DNA from: Sphingomonas sp.
GTDB lineage: Bacteria; Pseudomonadota; Alphaproteobacteria; Sphingomonadales; Sphingomonadaceae
Assembly: GCF_004799495.1 (NCBI RefSeq)
Contig: NZ_SSMY01000008.1
Location: forward strand, 385,186 to 449,185
Direction: 5' to 3'
DNA length: 64,000 nucleotides
Part shown: positions 1 through 8,913 of the stretch, piece by piece
How the letters are laid out: every line of letters begins with the position of its first letter
Position numbering within the stretch: the first letter of the stretch is position 1
The notes under the pieces: generated by a model
The model's input: the letters and a program-made list of their open reading frames with translations, nothing else
What the model was told of the DNA's origin: nothing
Databases searched by the model: none
Position numbers and translations under genes: made by a program

Positions 1-423
1 CGCTGCGGCGTGGACCGCGGCGTCGAGCTGGTCGTAGAGCAACGCGATCACCGCCGCCCAGGCGCCCGGCGCGCGATCGGCGATGCCGGGCAATGCGATG
101 TCGGGCACCAGCAGCACGTGGCTCGCGCGTTGCGCCCGCGCCGTGACGATCCGCCGCCCGCCGCCGAACCGCCGCGACTGGCCGATCGCCTGCCCGGCCC
201 CGACCAGCCCGATCAGCACGCCGCGCTCGGACCCCGCGCTCGCCTCGAGCCGCAGCACGCCGTCGATGACGAGGCACAGGCCGGGCTCCTCGTCGCCCTC
301 GCTGTAGATCCATTGCCCCTCGTCGAGCGCGCGCACCCGTCCCGCCGCGACCAGCGCTTCGGCCAGCTTGGGATCGAGCCCGGCGAACCACCGGCCGCGC
401 ATCAGGGCGGTCATCACGTCCAT
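1..423 (-). CDS. Crp/Fnr-family transcriptional regulator (partial, C-terminus beyond window)
   Basis: The minus-strand frame from the ATG at 423 stays open to the window edge (141 codons). It reads as the N-terminal cyclic-nucleotide-binding (cNMP) domain of a Crp/Fnr regulator: an early WFAGLDPKLAEAL helix, then EGDEEPGLCLVIDGVLRL and GLVGAGQAIGQS, the usual beta-roll with a G-x-G turn. The helix-turn-helix half lies off the window, so the effector and DNA specificity cannot be judged. The gene is divergent from the TauD-type gene at 496, and a near-perfect 24-bp palindrome lies just upstream of the chosen ATG, leaving little room for a ribosome site. An alternative ATG three codons in is possible. 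Family call fairly sure; role unknown. Confidence 0.75.
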   Translation of the reverse strand, partial: MDVMTALMRGRWFAGLDPKLAEALVAAGRVRALDEGQWIYSEGDEEPGLCLVIDGVLRLEASAGSERGVLIGLVGAGQAIGQSRRFGGGRRIVTARAQRASHVLLVPDIALPGIADRAPGAWAAVIALLYDQLDAAVHAAA

Positions 424-426
424 GTT

Positions 427-450
427 CGAATGTTACGATCGTAGCATTCG
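427..450. promoter_or_regulatory. 24-bp palindrome, candidate Crp/Fnr-type operator
   Basis: An inverted repeat centred on ACGATCGT, with arms CGAATG-TTA and TAG-CATTCG and one mismatched pair. The inner core TGTTA-N6-TAGCA has the half-site spacing of Crp-type operators (TGTGA-N6-TCACA). It lies between the divergent Crp/Fnr gene (ATG at 423) and the dioxygenase gene (ATG at 496), so it could serve both. Binding by the neighbouring regulator is inference. Confidence 0.6.
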
Positions 451-495
451 TGCCGCAAGCGACTCGCTAGGAATGCCTTCAAAGGATAGGGACAC

Positions 496-1320
496 ATGCA
501 CATCCAGCCGATCGCCGATCATTGCGGCGCCGAAGCCAGCGGGATCGATCTCAAGACGCTCGACGACGCGGGGATCGATGCGCTCAAGGCCGCCGTCGCC
601 GAGCGCGGCGTGCTGTTCGTGCGAGACCAGGACCTGACGCCGGAGGACCATATCGCCTTCGCGCGGCGCTGGGGAAACATCGACATCAACAATTATTTCC
701 CCGCGAACGGCGGCCATCCCGAGATCGCCGAGGTCCGCAAAGCCGAGGCACAGACCACCAATATCGGCGGCGGGTGGCACACCGATCATTCGTACGACCA
801 GATCCCCGCGATGGGATCGATCCTGCTCGCGCGCGAGACGCCGCCGACCGGCGGCGATACGCTGTTTGCGAGCTTGGGTGCGGCATACGATTCGCTGTCC
901 GACGGGCTGAAGGCGACGCTAGAGGGCCTGCGCGCGGTTCATTCGGCCGATCATATCTATGGCGAGGACGGAATCTATTCGAAGACCGACCAGGGCCCCG
1001 ACCTGAAGGGCCACGACATCAGCGCCAACGCCGTCCACCCCGTGGTGATCCGCCACCCGGTGACGGGGCGCAAGATCCTCTACGTCAACCCGGCCTTCAC
1101 GCTCCACTTCGAAGGCTGGACGCGCGAGGAAAGCATGCCGCTGCTCGCCTACCTCTATTCGGTCGCGATGCGCCCCGAATTCCAGTGCCGCCTGCAATGG
1201 GCGCCGGGCAGCCTCGCCGTGTGGGACAACCGCTCGACCTGGCATTGCGCGATGAACGATTATCACGGGCACCGGCGGCTGATGCACCGGATCACGATTT
1301 CGGGCGTTCCCCTCAACTAG
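496..1320 (+). CDS. TauD/TfdA-family Fe(II)/2-oxoglutarate dioxygenase
   Basis: 274 aa, the usual TauD length. These cytoplasmic enzymes use Fe(II) and 2-oxoglutarate to hydroxylate small substrates such as taurine, alkyl sulfates or phenoxyacetates. The iron triad is visible as H95-x-D97 in GGGWHTDHSY and H250 in STWHCAMNDY, with R265 placed to hold the 2-oxoglutarate carboxylate. The start has an AAAGGATAGG ribosome site. The gene stands alone, divergent from a Crp/Fnr regulator, with an operator-like palindrome between them; no sulfonate ABC transporter lies nearby. The substrate therefore cannot be assigned and no tauD symbol is given. Confidence 0.85.
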   Translation: MHIQPIADHCGAEASGIDLKTLDDAGIDALKAAVAERGVLFVRDQDLTPEDHIAFARRWGNIDINNYFPANGGHPEIAEVRKAEAQTTNIGGGWHTDHSYDQIPAMGSILLARETPPTGGDTLFASLGAAYDSLSDGLKATLEGLRAVHSADHIYGEDGIYSKTDQGPDLKGHDISANAVHPVVIRHPVTGRKILYVNPAFTLHFEGWTREESMPLLAYLYSVAMRPEFQCRLQWAPGSLAVWDNRSTWHCAMNDYHGHRRLMHRITISGVPLN

Positions 1321-1326
1321 CGCTCG

Positions 1327-1400
1327 GTGCTCCGGCGAAGGCCGGAGCGCTGGAGGCTCGCGATCCGATTGAGGCCAAAGCTCGGCCTACGCCGGAGCAC
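1327..1400. repeat. inverted repeat between convergent genes
   Basis: Arms at 1327-1348 and 1380-1400 are related as inverted copies (GTGCTCCGGCG-A/T-AGGCC...). The left arm is itself a hairpin, GCTCCGGC-GAAG-GCCGGAGC. It fills the gap between the stop codons of the dioxygenase and gor and may act as a bidirectional terminator. There is no T-tract, so this is uncertain. Confidence 0.55.
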
Positions 1401-1402
1401 GG

Positions 1403-2752
1403 TTACTTCATTAAGACGAGTTCCTCGGCCATTGTCGGATGCAGCGCGACCGTCGCGTCGAAATCGTCCTTGGTCAGCCCTGCCTTCACCGCGACCGCGG
1501 CGGCTTGCAGGATTTCCGCCGCCTCGGGGCCGATCATGTGGATACCGAGGATCTTCCCCGTCGTGCCTTCGCAGATCATCTTGTACAGCGCGCGTTCGTT
1601 GCGGCCCGCGAGCACGTTCTTCATCGGGCGGAAGTCGCTCGTATAGACCTTGACCGACCCGACCTTCATCTTGGCCTGGCTCTCGGTCATGCCGACGCCC
1701 GCCATTTGCGGGTGGCTGAACACCGCCGACGGGATGCAGTGGTAATCGACGCGCGTCGGCTTCCCGCCGAACACGCTGTCGGCAAACGCCTGCCCCTCGC
1801 GGATCGCGACCGGCGTCAGCTGGACCCGATCGGTCACGTCGCCGACCGCGTATATGCTCGGGACCGTGCTGCGATTGTCCTCGTCGACCTTGACCGCGCC
1901 CTTTTCGTTGAGCTCGACCCCGGCGGCCTCGAGCCCGAGGTTTTCGGTGTTGGGCACCCGGCCGGTCGCGAACATCACGCAATCGACATGGATCGGCTCG
2001 TGGTTGGACATGGAGACCTTGAGGCTGCCGTCGGGCTGCTGCTCGATCCCCTGGAACTTCGCGTTGAAGCGAAAATCGATGCCCTTCATCATCGAAATCT
2101 GGAGCAACCGGTCGCGGCAGGATTCGTCATAGCCGCGCAGGATCTGGTCGGTGCGATTGATCAGCGTCACCTTCGCGCCGAATTCGTGGAAGATCCCGGC
2201 GAACTCGTTGGCGATATACCCCGCGCCGGCGATCAGGATGCGCTTGGGGATATCGGGCAGGTGGAACGCCTCGTTCGAGGTGATGCCGAATTCGTGCCCG
2301 GGACATGTCGGGATGTGCGGCCGCGCGCCGGTCGCGATCAGGATGTATTTCGCAGTGACTTCGCGGCCCGACGCGAGGCGGATATTGTTCGGGCCGGTCA
2401 GTTCGGCGCGTTCATTGATGATCTCGACGTCGTGGCTTTCGAGCGTGCTGGTGTACGCCTGGTTGATCCGGTCGACTTCCTCGAACACGTTGGCGGTCAG
2501 CGTCTTCCAGTCGAATTCGCATTTGGCGGGCACGTTCCAGCCGAAACGCTTGGCGTCCTGCAAATCCTCGGCGAAATGCGCGCCATAGACGAGCAATTTC
2601 TTGGGCACGCAGCCGCGGATCACACAGGTACCGCCGACGCGATACTCCTCCGCCACCGCCACCTTCGCGCCGTGCGCCGCCGCGACCCGCGACGCACGCG
2701 TGCCCCCCGATCCCGCGCCGATGACGAACAGGTCGTAGTCGTAGTCAGCCAT
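1403..2752 (-). CDS. gor: glutathione-disulfide reductase
   Basis: 449 aa flavoenzyme that reduces glutathione disulfide with NADPH in the cytoplasm. The FAD-binding GAGSGG lies at residues 12-17, followed by the redox-active disulfide C43-x4-C48 in GGTCVIRGCVPKK. A second GAGYIANEF Rossmann motif is followed by an arginine-bearing NRTDQILR stretch typical of NADPH use. The C-terminal HPTMAEE carries the catalytic His. The start is the ATG at 2752, because GGAG sits seven bases upstream; an in-frame TTG six bases earlier is less likely. It is followed closely on the same strand by pgi (upstream in transcription), separated only by a palindromic repeat. Confidence 0.95.
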   Translation of the reverse strand: MADYDYDLFVIGAGSGGTRASRVAAAHGAKVAVAEEYRVGGTCVIRGCVPKKLLVYGAHFAEDLQDAKRFGWNVPAKCEFDWKTLTANVFEEVDRINQAYTSTLESHDVEIINERAELTGPNNIRLASGREVTAKYILIATGARPHIPTCPGHEFGITSNEAFHLPDIPKRILIAGAGYIANEFAGIFHEFGAKVTLINRTDQILRGYDESCRDRLLQISMMKGIDFRFNAKFQGIEQQPDGSLKVSMSNHEPIHVDCVMFATGRVPNTENLGLEAAGVELNEKGAVKVDEDNRSTVPSIYAVGDVTDRVQLTPVAIREGQAFADSVFGGKPTRVDYHCIPSAVFSHPQMAGVGMTESQAKMKVGSVKVYTSDFRPMKNVLAGRNERALYKMICEGTTGKILGIHMIGPEAAEILQAAAVAVKAGLTKDDFDATVALHPTMAEELVLMK

Positions 2753-2761
2753 TCTCAAACT

Positions 2762-2828
2762 CCGTTCGCCCTGAGCTCGTCGAAGGGCGTGTCCAGACCA
2801 CGTGCTTCGACAGGCTCAGCACGAACGG
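2762..2828. repeat. imperfect palindromic intergenic repeat (CGTTCG...CGAACG type)
   Basis: Arms beginning CCGTTCGCCCTGAGC and ending GCTCAGCACGAACGG form a long imperfect inverted repeat that fills the pgi-gor gap. It reaches into the gor ribosome-site region. The same layout recurs at 56235-56304. Transcripts reading from pgi into gor would carry this hairpin. Confidence 0.7.
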
Positions 2829-2837
2829 CGGAAGGGT

Positions 2838-4328
2838 TCAACCAAATGCGCGCTTGATCAGGTCGGTGGTCGACACGTCGAAATCGCCCTCGCCCTTCTG
2901 CGCCGCCTTGGCCATTTCTTTGCCGAGCTCGACCCCGAACTGGTCGAACGAATTGATGCCCAACAGCACGCCGTTCACGAACACACGATGTTCGTGATAC
3001 GCGATCAGCGCGCCCAGCGTCCGCGCATCGAGATCGTCGAGCAGCAGCGTGGTCGACGGCCGGTCGCCGGGATAGGCGCGCGCGGGGTCGTCCGGGTTGG
3101 GCTTGCCCTTCATCAGCGCGGCGCCCTGCGCGAACATGTTGTTGAGCAGCGCCTTGTGGTGATCCTCGGCCAGCGTATCGCCCGGCTCGATCATCCCGAT
3201 GAACTCGAGCGGGACGAGGTGCGTGCCCTGGTGGAGCAGCTGGAACACCGCGTGCTGCGCGTCGGTGCCGACCCCGCCCCAGGTGATCGCCGCGGTCGGG
3301 CGGCCGACCGGCTTGCCCTCCAGCGTCACGCCCTTGCCGTTCGATTCCATCTCGAGCTGCTGGAGGTAGGAGGGGAGTAGCCGCAGCCGCTCGTCGTAAC
3401 AGAACACGCCGCGCGTCTCGCAGCCGAACGCCTGGGTGTAGAGCAGGTCCGAAAACGCCGCGAGCGCGGGGACGTTCTCGTGGAGCGCGGTCAGCCGGAA
3501 ATGGCGATCCATCTCGGCAGCACCTTCGAGCAGGTCGCTGAACGCGTCCCAGCCGAGCGCGATCGCTGCCGGGAATCCGATCGACGACCACAAGGAATAG
3601 CGCCCGCCGACCGTGTCCGCGAACGGCAGCACGCGCGTTTCGTCGACGCCCCAGGCGATCGCCTTGTCGGGCTCGGCGGTCAGCGCGACGACGCGGCCGT
3701 ACGGGTCCTCGACCCCGCCCGCTTGCATCCACTCGATCACGCTTTCGGCGTTCATCATCGTCTCGGTGGTGGTGAAGGTCTTCGATGCCACCGCGAGGAG
3801 AGTCGCGGTCGGGTCGAAGCGCTTGAACACGTCCTCCAGCGCGACGCCGTCGACGTTGCTGATGATCGCGACCTCGTAGCGGTTCTCGTCACGGCCGAGC
3901 GCGTCGCACAGCAGATCAGGCCCGAGCGCCGACCCGCCGATCCCGACGTGGAGGATATTGCGGATCGGCCCGAATGCCCCCGCCTCGATCGCGTCGATCA
4001 GCCCGCGCATCCGGGCATGGAAGCCTTGCGCGGTGGCGACGTCGGTCTTCGTGCCCTCGCCGCGCTCGGCGGTGTGCGTCACCGCGCGGTCCTCGGTCGT
4101 GTTGATCACCTTTCCGGCGAACAAAGCCTCGCGCCGCCCGGCCAGGTCGCACGCCTTGGCCAGCCGCTCGAACGCCTTGATGCCGTCGTCGGTCAGGTGT
4201 GTCTTCGACCAGTCGAAATGGATGCCCGCGATGTCGGCGCTATACTTGGCGAGGCGGTTCGGATCGGCCGCGAACAGCTCGGTCAGCGGCGTCCGCTTGA
4301 GGGCTTCGATCTCGCTCCAGTCGGCCAT
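2838..4328 (-). CDS. pgi: glucose-6-phosphate isomerase
   Basis: 496 aa. Interconverts glucose 6-phosphate and fructose 6-phosphate; in sphingomonads this mostly serves gluconeogenesis and entry to Entner-Doudoroff or pentose phosphate routes. The isomerase signatures are present: TVGGRYSLWSSIGFP, the active-site stretch GVGTDAQHAVFQLLHQGT, and FDQFGVELGKEMA near the C-terminus with the catalytic Lys. The ATG at 4328 has AAAGGAACG upstream. It precedes gor on the same strand with only a 67-bp palindromic repeat between. Confidence 0.97.
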   Translation of the reverse strand: MADWSEIEALKRTPLTELFAADPNRLAKYSADIAGIHFDWSKTHLTDDGIKAFERLAKACDLAGRREALFAGKVINTTEDRAVTHTAERGEGTKTDVATAQGFHARMRGLIDAIEAGAFGPIRNILHVGIGGSALGPDLLCDALGRDENRYEVAIISNVDGVALEDVFKRFDPTATLLAVASKTFTTTETMMNAESVIEWMQAGGVEDPYGRVVALTAEPDKAIAWGVDETRVLPFADTVGGRYSLWSSIGFPAAIALGWDAFSDLLEGAAEMDRHFRLTALHENVPALAAFSDLLYTQAFGCETRGVFCYDERLRLLPSYLQQLEMESNGKGVTLEGKPVGRPTAAITWGGVGTDAQHAVFQLLHQGTHLVPLEFIGMIEPGDTLAEDHHKALLNNMFAQGAALMKGKPNPDDPARAYPGDRPSTTLLLDDLDARTLGALIAYHEHRVFVNGVLLGINSFDQFGVELGKEMAKAAQKGEGDFDVSTTDLIKRAFG

Positions 4329-4403
4329 GCAAACGTTCCTTTCGACTCACGCGGCCTCAATGGGCGTTCGACCGCTTGGGTTCAAGGAACGCATGGCCGA
4401 CGA

Positions 4404-4470
4404 TTTTTGGTTCGGCTGCGCCGAACGCGCGGTACCGGCCCGCTCCGTCGCTGCAAGCGACCAAAAACAC
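4404..4470. repeat. inverted repeat with TTTTTGG/CCAAAAA ends and GGTACC core
   Basis: Between pgi and lepB, TTTTTGGTTCG and CGACCAAAAA are inverted. Inside are two small hairpins (GTTCGGC-TGC-GCCGAAC and GTCGCT-GCA-AGCGAC) on either side of GCGGTACCGG. A shorter relative with the same GCGGTACCGG core lies at 40783-40818. The A/T runs are on the outer sides, so it does not look like a standard terminator for either neighbour. Confidence 0.5.
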
Positions 4471-4514
4471 CTCCGCCTTGACCTAGCCACACACCATGCG
4501 CAAACCCGCACGCC

Positions 4515-5408
4515 ATGACCGACACGCCAGAGGCGCCCATCGCGGCCCCCGAACCCACGCCCACCGACCCGGCGCCCGCGACCGTCGCGGCCAAGCCGGT
4601 GAAGAAGGAGGATTGGCGCGACACGCTCAAGTTCCTGCTGAAGCTCGCGGTGGTGGTGTTCATCTTCCGCAGCTTCCTGTTCTCGCCCTTCTCGATCCCG
4701 TCGCAATCGATGCTGCCGCGGCTCTACATCGGCGACTATCTGTTCATTTCGAAATGGAATTACGGCTATTCGCGGCACTCGCTGCCGTGGAGCCTGCCGC
4801 TGATCCCGGGGCGAATCTTCCCGGGCACCCCGGCGCGCGGCGACGTCGTCGTGTTCAAGAGCCCGACCGGATCGGGCGAGGACGTGATCAAGCGCGTCAT
4901 CGGGCTGCCCGGCGACACGATCCAGATGCGCGGCGGCCAGCTGATCCTCAACGGCCAGGCGATCCCCAAGGTGCCGGTCGCCGATTTCGTCATCCCGCTG
5001 TCGCCCAATTACCGCGACCCGCGCCCCAACGACGACGGTTGCCCACAGCAATTCCGCGATCCCGCGCAGACGATCTGTCGCTACAAGCAGTTTCGCGAAA
5101 CGCTCCCGGCGGCCGATGGCCGGCCGGCGGTGAGCTACAACGTGCTCGATCGCGGGCAGCAACCCGGCGCCGACGATACCGACCTCTATTCGGTCCCCGC
5201 CGGTCACATCTTCGTGATGGGCGACAATCGCGACGACAGCGGCGACAGCCGCTTCCCAGTGCCGGAGGGCATGGGCTACGTCCCGCTCGAAACGGTCGAG
5301 GGCAAGGCCGTCATCACCTTCTGGTCGACCGACGGCAGCGCGCAATGGTTGTTGCCGTGGACCTGGTTTACCGCCGCGCGCTGGAGCCGGATGGGGCAGA
5401 CCTTCTGA
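4515..5408 (+). CDS. lepB: signal peptidase I
   Basis: 297 aa membrane serine protease that removes signal peptides from exported proteins. A charged N-terminal tail precedes one membrane segment (about residues 38-58). Then come SPFSIPSQSMLP with the catalytic S65 and GEDVIKRVIGLPGD with the catalytic K126, and GDNRDDSGDSR near the C-terminus. These are the family boxes in order. It is the first gene of lepB-rnc-era, with its TGA overlapping the rnc ATG (TGATG). Confidence 0.97.
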   Translation: MTDTPEAPIAAPEPTPTDPAPATVAAKPVKKEDWRDTLKFLLKLAVVVFIFRSFLFSPFSIPSQSMLPRLYIGDYLFISKWNYGYSRHSLPWSLPLIPGRIFPGTPARGDVVVFKSPTGSGEDVIKRVIGLPGDTIQMRGGQLILNGQAIPKVPVADFVIPLSPNYRDPRPNDDGCPQQFRDPAQTICRYKQFRETLPAADGRPAVSYNVLDRGQQPGADDTDLYSVPAGHIFVMGDNRDDSGDSRFPVPEGMGYVPLETVEGKAVITFWSTDGSAQWLLPWTWFTAARWSRMGQTF

Positions 5409-6076
5409 TGGACGCGATCCTCGCCGATTGGCTTGGCGAGACGTTCGATCACCGGCCACGCGACCTGGCGCTGTTCGAGCGCGCGCTGACGCATGGCAGT
5501 CAGGCGGTGGACAATTACGAGCGCCTCGAGTTCCTCGGCGACCGCGTGCTCGGACTGGCGATGGCGGAGTGGCTGTTCGAGACCTTCGCGCACGAGCCCG
5601 AAGGCAATCTGTCGAAGCGGCTCAACGCGCTGGTGACGGGCGCGGTGTGCGCCGATGTCGCGCGCGCGATCGGCGTGCAGGCGCACCTGCGGCTCGGCAA
5701 GCAAGCGCGCGACGACGGCGCGAGCGACAGCGACAACGTGCTCGGCGACGTGATGGAGGCGCTGATCGGCGCTCTCTACCTCGACGGTGGCTATGCCCCG
5801 GCGCAAGCGTTCGTGCGGGCCGCGTGGGCGCCCCGCGTCCACGCCGACGCGCGCGCGCCGCAGCACCCCAAGTCGGCGCTCCAGGAATGGGCCGCCGCGC
5901 ACAACCGCAAGACGCCGCACTACGAAGTCACCGACCGCTCGGGCCCGCAACACGCCCCGCGCTTCACCGTGCGCGTCAGCTTGGGGACGTTCGCCGACGC
6001 CGAGGCGAGCGGGACGAGCAAGCAGGAGGCGGAGACCGCGGCGGCGGCGGCGTTGCTGGCGCAGGTGCAGGCGTGA
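5408..6076 (+). CDS. rnc: ribonuclease III
   Basis: 222 aa. Cleaves double-stranded RNA in rRNA and mRNA processing. The catalytic signature ERLEFLGDRVL lies near residue 40, the second acidic helix is DVMEALIGALYLDGG, and a dsRNA-binding domain occupies about the last 70 residues. The ATG shares bases with the lepB stop; an open frame extends upstream, but this is the conserved start. Its TGA overlaps the era GTG (GTGA), so the three genes are translationally coupled. Confidence 0.96.
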   Translation: MDAILADWLGETFDHRPRDLALFERALTHGSQAVDNYERLEFLGDRVLGLAMAEWLFETFAHEPEGNLSKRLNALVTGAVCADVARAIGVQAHLRLGKQARDDGASDSDNVLGDVMEALIGALYLDGGYAPAQAFVRAAWAPRVHADARAPQHPKSALQEWAAAHNRKTPHYEVTDRSGPQHAPRFTVRVSLGTFADAEASGTSKQEAETAAAAALLAQVQA

Positions 6077-6966
6077 GCGAGCATTGTGGCCTCGTCGCCG
6101 TCCTCGGCGCGCCCAATGCGGGCAAGTCGACGCTGGTCAACGCGCTCGTGGGACAGAAGGTCGCGATCGTCAGCCCCAAGGCGCAGACCACGCGCACGCG
6201 GTTGCTCGGCGTGGCGATGGAGGGCGAGACGCAGATCCTGCTGGTCGACACGCCCGGCATCTTCGACGCGCAGCGCCGGCTCGACCGCGCGATGGTGGCG
6301 GCGGCGTGGGGCGGGACCGACGGCGCCGACGTGATCGCGCTGGTGGTCGACGCCAAGGGCGGGCTCGGCCCCAAGGTGATGCCGATCGCCGAGAGTATCG
6401 CGGGGCGCCCCGAGCGCAAGTTCCTGGTGCTCAACAAGGTCGACCTCGCCGACAAGGCCAAGCTGCTGGTCCATGCCGAGCGGCTCAACGCGGCGGTGGC
6501 GTTCGACGAGACGTTCTTCGTCTCCGCGGCGACCGGCGACGGCCTCCCCGAGCTGAAGCGCGCGTTCGCCGGCACCATGCCCGCGGGCCCGTGGCACTTC
6601 CCGGAGGATCAGGTCAGCGACGCGACCGAGAGGGCGCTGGCCGCCGAAGTGACGCGCGAGCAACTCTACCTCCAGCTCCACGCCGAATTGCCCTACGCGT
6701 CGGTGGTCGAAACCGAGAAATTCGACGAGCGCGCCGACGGGTCGGTCGAGATCCATCAGCAGATCCTCGTCGCGCGCCCGACCCAGCGCGCGATCGTGCT
6801 GGGCAAAGGCGGTGCGCGGATCAAGGAAATCGGGGCGCGGGCGCGGGCGGAACTGATGGAACTGCTCGACCGACCGGTGCACCTGTACCTCCACGTCAAG
6901 GTAAAGGCCGATTGGGACGAGGATCGCGAAGTCTATCGTGACATCGGCCTGGATTGGGTTGACTAG
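6073..6966 (+). CDS. era: GTPase Era, 16S rRNA-binding ribosome assembly factor
   Basis: 297 aa with a GTG start overlapping the rnc stop. G motifs are in order: GAPNAGKST near residue 14, DTPG, NKVD. A C-terminal KH domain follows (VLGKGGARIKEIGARAR) that binds the 3' end of 16S rRNA during 30S maturation. The rnc-era order is conserved in many proteobacteria. Its TAG overlaps, by a shared CTAG, the stop of the convergent sirtuin gene. Confidence 0.97.
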   Translation: MSEHCGLVAVLGAPNAGKSTLVNALVGQKVAIVSPKAQTTRTRLLGVAMEGETQILLVDTPGIFDAQRRLDRAMVAAAWGGTDGADVIALVVDAKGGLGPKVMPIAESIAGRPERKFLVLNKVDLADKAKLLVHAERLNAAVAFDETFFVSAATGDGLPELKRAFAGTMPAGPWHFPEDQVSDATERALAAEVTREQLYLQLHAELPYASVVETEKFDERADGSVEIHQQILVARPTQRAIVLGKGGARIKEIGARARAELMELLDRPVHLYLHVKVKADWDEDREVYRDIGLDWVD

Positions 6967-7661
6967 GCAAGCACTTCCGCCACCCAGGCCGGCACCAATT
7001 CCCCCGCGGGCCCGCGCCGGCTCTCGTGAAACCAGCTACTGCCCTCCGACCGGTCGAGATTGATCTCCAGCGTCCGCGCGCCGTGATATTTGGCGGTCTG
7101 GACGAACCCCGCGGCGGGATAGACCGCCCCCGACGTGCCGATCGATACGAACAGATCGGCCCGCGCCAGCGCCCGCTCGATCGTGTCCATCGCGTACGGC
7201 ATTTCGCCGAAGAACACGATGTCGGGCCGGACCGCCGTTGCGCCACACGCCGCGCAGACGGTCCGCGGCGGCATGTCGCCGCACCACGCCCGTCGATCGC
7301 CGCACGCCGAACACAGCGCGGACTTCAGCTCGCCATGCATGTGGAGCATGCGCCGCGCCCCGGCGCGCTCGTGCAGGTCGTCGACGTTCTGCGTGACGAT
7401 CAGCACCTCGCCCGGCCATTCGGCGTCGAGCCGCGCCAGCGCGCGGTGCGCCGCATTGGGCTCGACCCCGGCGAGCGCCGCACGGCGCAGATCGTAGAAG
7501 CGGTGGACGAGCGCGGGATCGCGCGCCAGCGCCTGCGGGGTGCAGACATCCTCGACGCGGTGCCCTTCCCACAACCCGCCCGGCCCACGAAACGTCGCGA
7601 TCCCGCTCTCGGCGGATACCCCGGCCCCGGTCAGGACGACGATGTTGCGGATGCCGGTCAT
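6963..7661 (-). CDS. cobB: Sir2-family NAD-dependent protein deacylase
   Basis: 232 aa class III sirtuin. Removes acyl groups from protein lysines using NAD+. Visible motifs: GAGVSAESGIATFRG (NAD-binding), TQNVDDLHERAG with the catalytic region and HMHGEL, and two Cys pairs (CSACG and CAACG) forming the zinc site. The TFR form and length fit bacterial CobB desuccinylase/deacetylases. It converges with era, sharing CTAG, and is divergent from kynU. The ribosome site is weak. Substrates are unknown. Confidence 0.92.
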   Translation of the reverse strand: MTGIRNIVVLTGAGVSAESGIATFRGPGGLWEGHRVEDVCTPQALARDPALVHRFYDLRRAALAGVEPNAAHRALARLDAEWPGEVLIVTQNVDDLHERAGARRMLHMHGELKSALCSACGDRRAWCGDMPPRTVCAACGATAVRPDIVFFGEMPYAMDTIERALARADLFVSIGTSGAVYPAAGFVQTAKYHGARTLEINLDRSEGSSWFHESRRGPAGELVPAWVAEVLA

Positions 7662-7719
7662 TGGCGCAGCGATAGCACGGCCTCTTTACAACACCATGAT
7701 TTCGGGGCCTGTCGTCGGC

Positions 7720-8913
7720 ATGACCGATTTCGCCGCGACGCGCGCATTGTTTCACTTGCCGCCGGGCGTGCTTTACCTCGACGGCAATTCGCTCGGGCCG
7801 TTGCCGGGGGCGGCGGAAGCGCGCGTCGCCGAGGTGATGCGCGGCGAATGGGGCGGCGAGTTGATCAAGGCGTGGAACACCAGCGACTGGATCAACCTGC
7901 CGTCGCGCGTGGGGGACCGCATCGGGCGGCTGATCGGCGCGCCGGCGGGGAGTGTCGCGACGGGCGACACGCTATCGGTCAAGGTGTTCCAGGCGCTGTC
8001 GGCGGCGCTGGCGATGCGGCCGGAGCGCAACGTCGTGCTGTCGGACACCGGCAATTTCCCGTCGGACCTGTATATCGCGCAGGGATTGCTCAAGGCGCTC
8101 GGGCGCGGGCTCGAATTGCGGCTGGTCGCGCCCGAGGAGGTCGCCGATGCGATCGACGAGAGCGTCGCGGTGACGCTGATCACCGAGGTCGATTACCGTA
8201 CCGGGCGCCTGCACGACATGGCGGCGCTGACCGCGAGGGCCCACGCGGCGGGGGCGATCGCGGTGTGGGACCTGGCACATTCGGCGGGCGCAATCCCGGT
8301 CGACCTGACCGCCACCGACGCCGATTTCGCGGTCGGTTGCACGTATAAATATCTCAACGGCGGGCCCGGCGCGCCGGCGTTCATCTATGTCGCGCCGCGT
8401 TTCGCCGAGAGCGCGCAGCCGATCCTGTCGGGCTGGATGGGGCACGAAGCGCCGTTCGCGTTCGATCTCGATTACCGCCCGCACGCCAGCGTCGAGCGGA
8501 TGCGCGTCGGCACCCCGCCGATCCTCGCGCTCGCCGCGCTCGACGCCGCGCTCGATGCGTGGGAGGGGGTCGACATGGCCGACGTCCGTGCCGCGTCCAT
8601 CCGGCTGAGCGAGCGCTTCATCGCCGAGGTCGAGGCGCGCTGTCCCGACCTGAAGCTCGCCAGCCCGCGCGACCCGGCCCAGCGCGGCAGCCAGGTCTCG
8701 TTCCGCCACCCCCAGGGCTATGCGATCATGCAGGCGCTGATCGCCAACAACGTGATCGGCGATTTCCGCGCGCCCGACCTGATCCGCTTCGGCTTCACCC
8801 CGCTCTATCTGAGTGAGGAGGAGGTGGTCGCCGCGGCGAAAGTGCTCGAGCGCGTGATGGTCGAACGCTTGTGGGACGACCCGGCTTATGCGACGCGGAG
8901 CGCCGTCACATGA
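7720..8913 (+). CDS. kynU: kynureninase
   Basis: 397 aa PLP enzyme that splits L-kynurenine to anthranilate and alanine. DGNSLGPLP near the N-terminus, the [11 protein letters not shown] aspartate that contacts the PLP pyridine nitrogen, and the PLP lysine in [14 protein letters not shown] (near residue 209) are typical of kynureninase. I chose the ATG giving [14 protein letters not shown]; an in-frame ATG at 7696 would add eight residues, and neither has a strong ribosome site. Its TGA overlaps the next ATG (ATGA), coupling it to tryptophan 2,3-dioxygenase. No kynurenine formamidase is in the window. Confidence 0.94.
   Translation: MTDFAATRALFHLPPGVLYLDGNSLGPLPGAAEARVAEVMRGEWGGELIKAWNTSDWINLPSRVGDRIGRLIGAPAGSVATGDTLSVKVFQALSAALAMRPERNVVLSDTGNFPSDLYIAQGLLKALGRGLELRLVAPEEVADAIDESVAVTLITEVDYRTGRLHDMAALTARAHAAGAIAVWDLAHSAGAIPVDLTATDADFAVGCTYKYLNGGPGAPAFIYVAPRFAESAQPILSGWMGHEAPFAFDLDYRPHASVERMRVGTPPILALAALDAALDAWEGVDMADVRAASIRLSERFIAEVEARCPDLKLASPRDPAQRGSQVSFRHPQGYAIMQALIANNVIGDFRAPDLIRFGFTPLYLSEEEVVAAAKVLERVMVERLWDDPAYATRSAVT

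Noticed and set aside
4404..4470. Terminator for pgi or lepB
   Set aside because: The T and A runs are at the outer ends rather than after each hairpin in the direction of transcription, so it is treated as a repeat.
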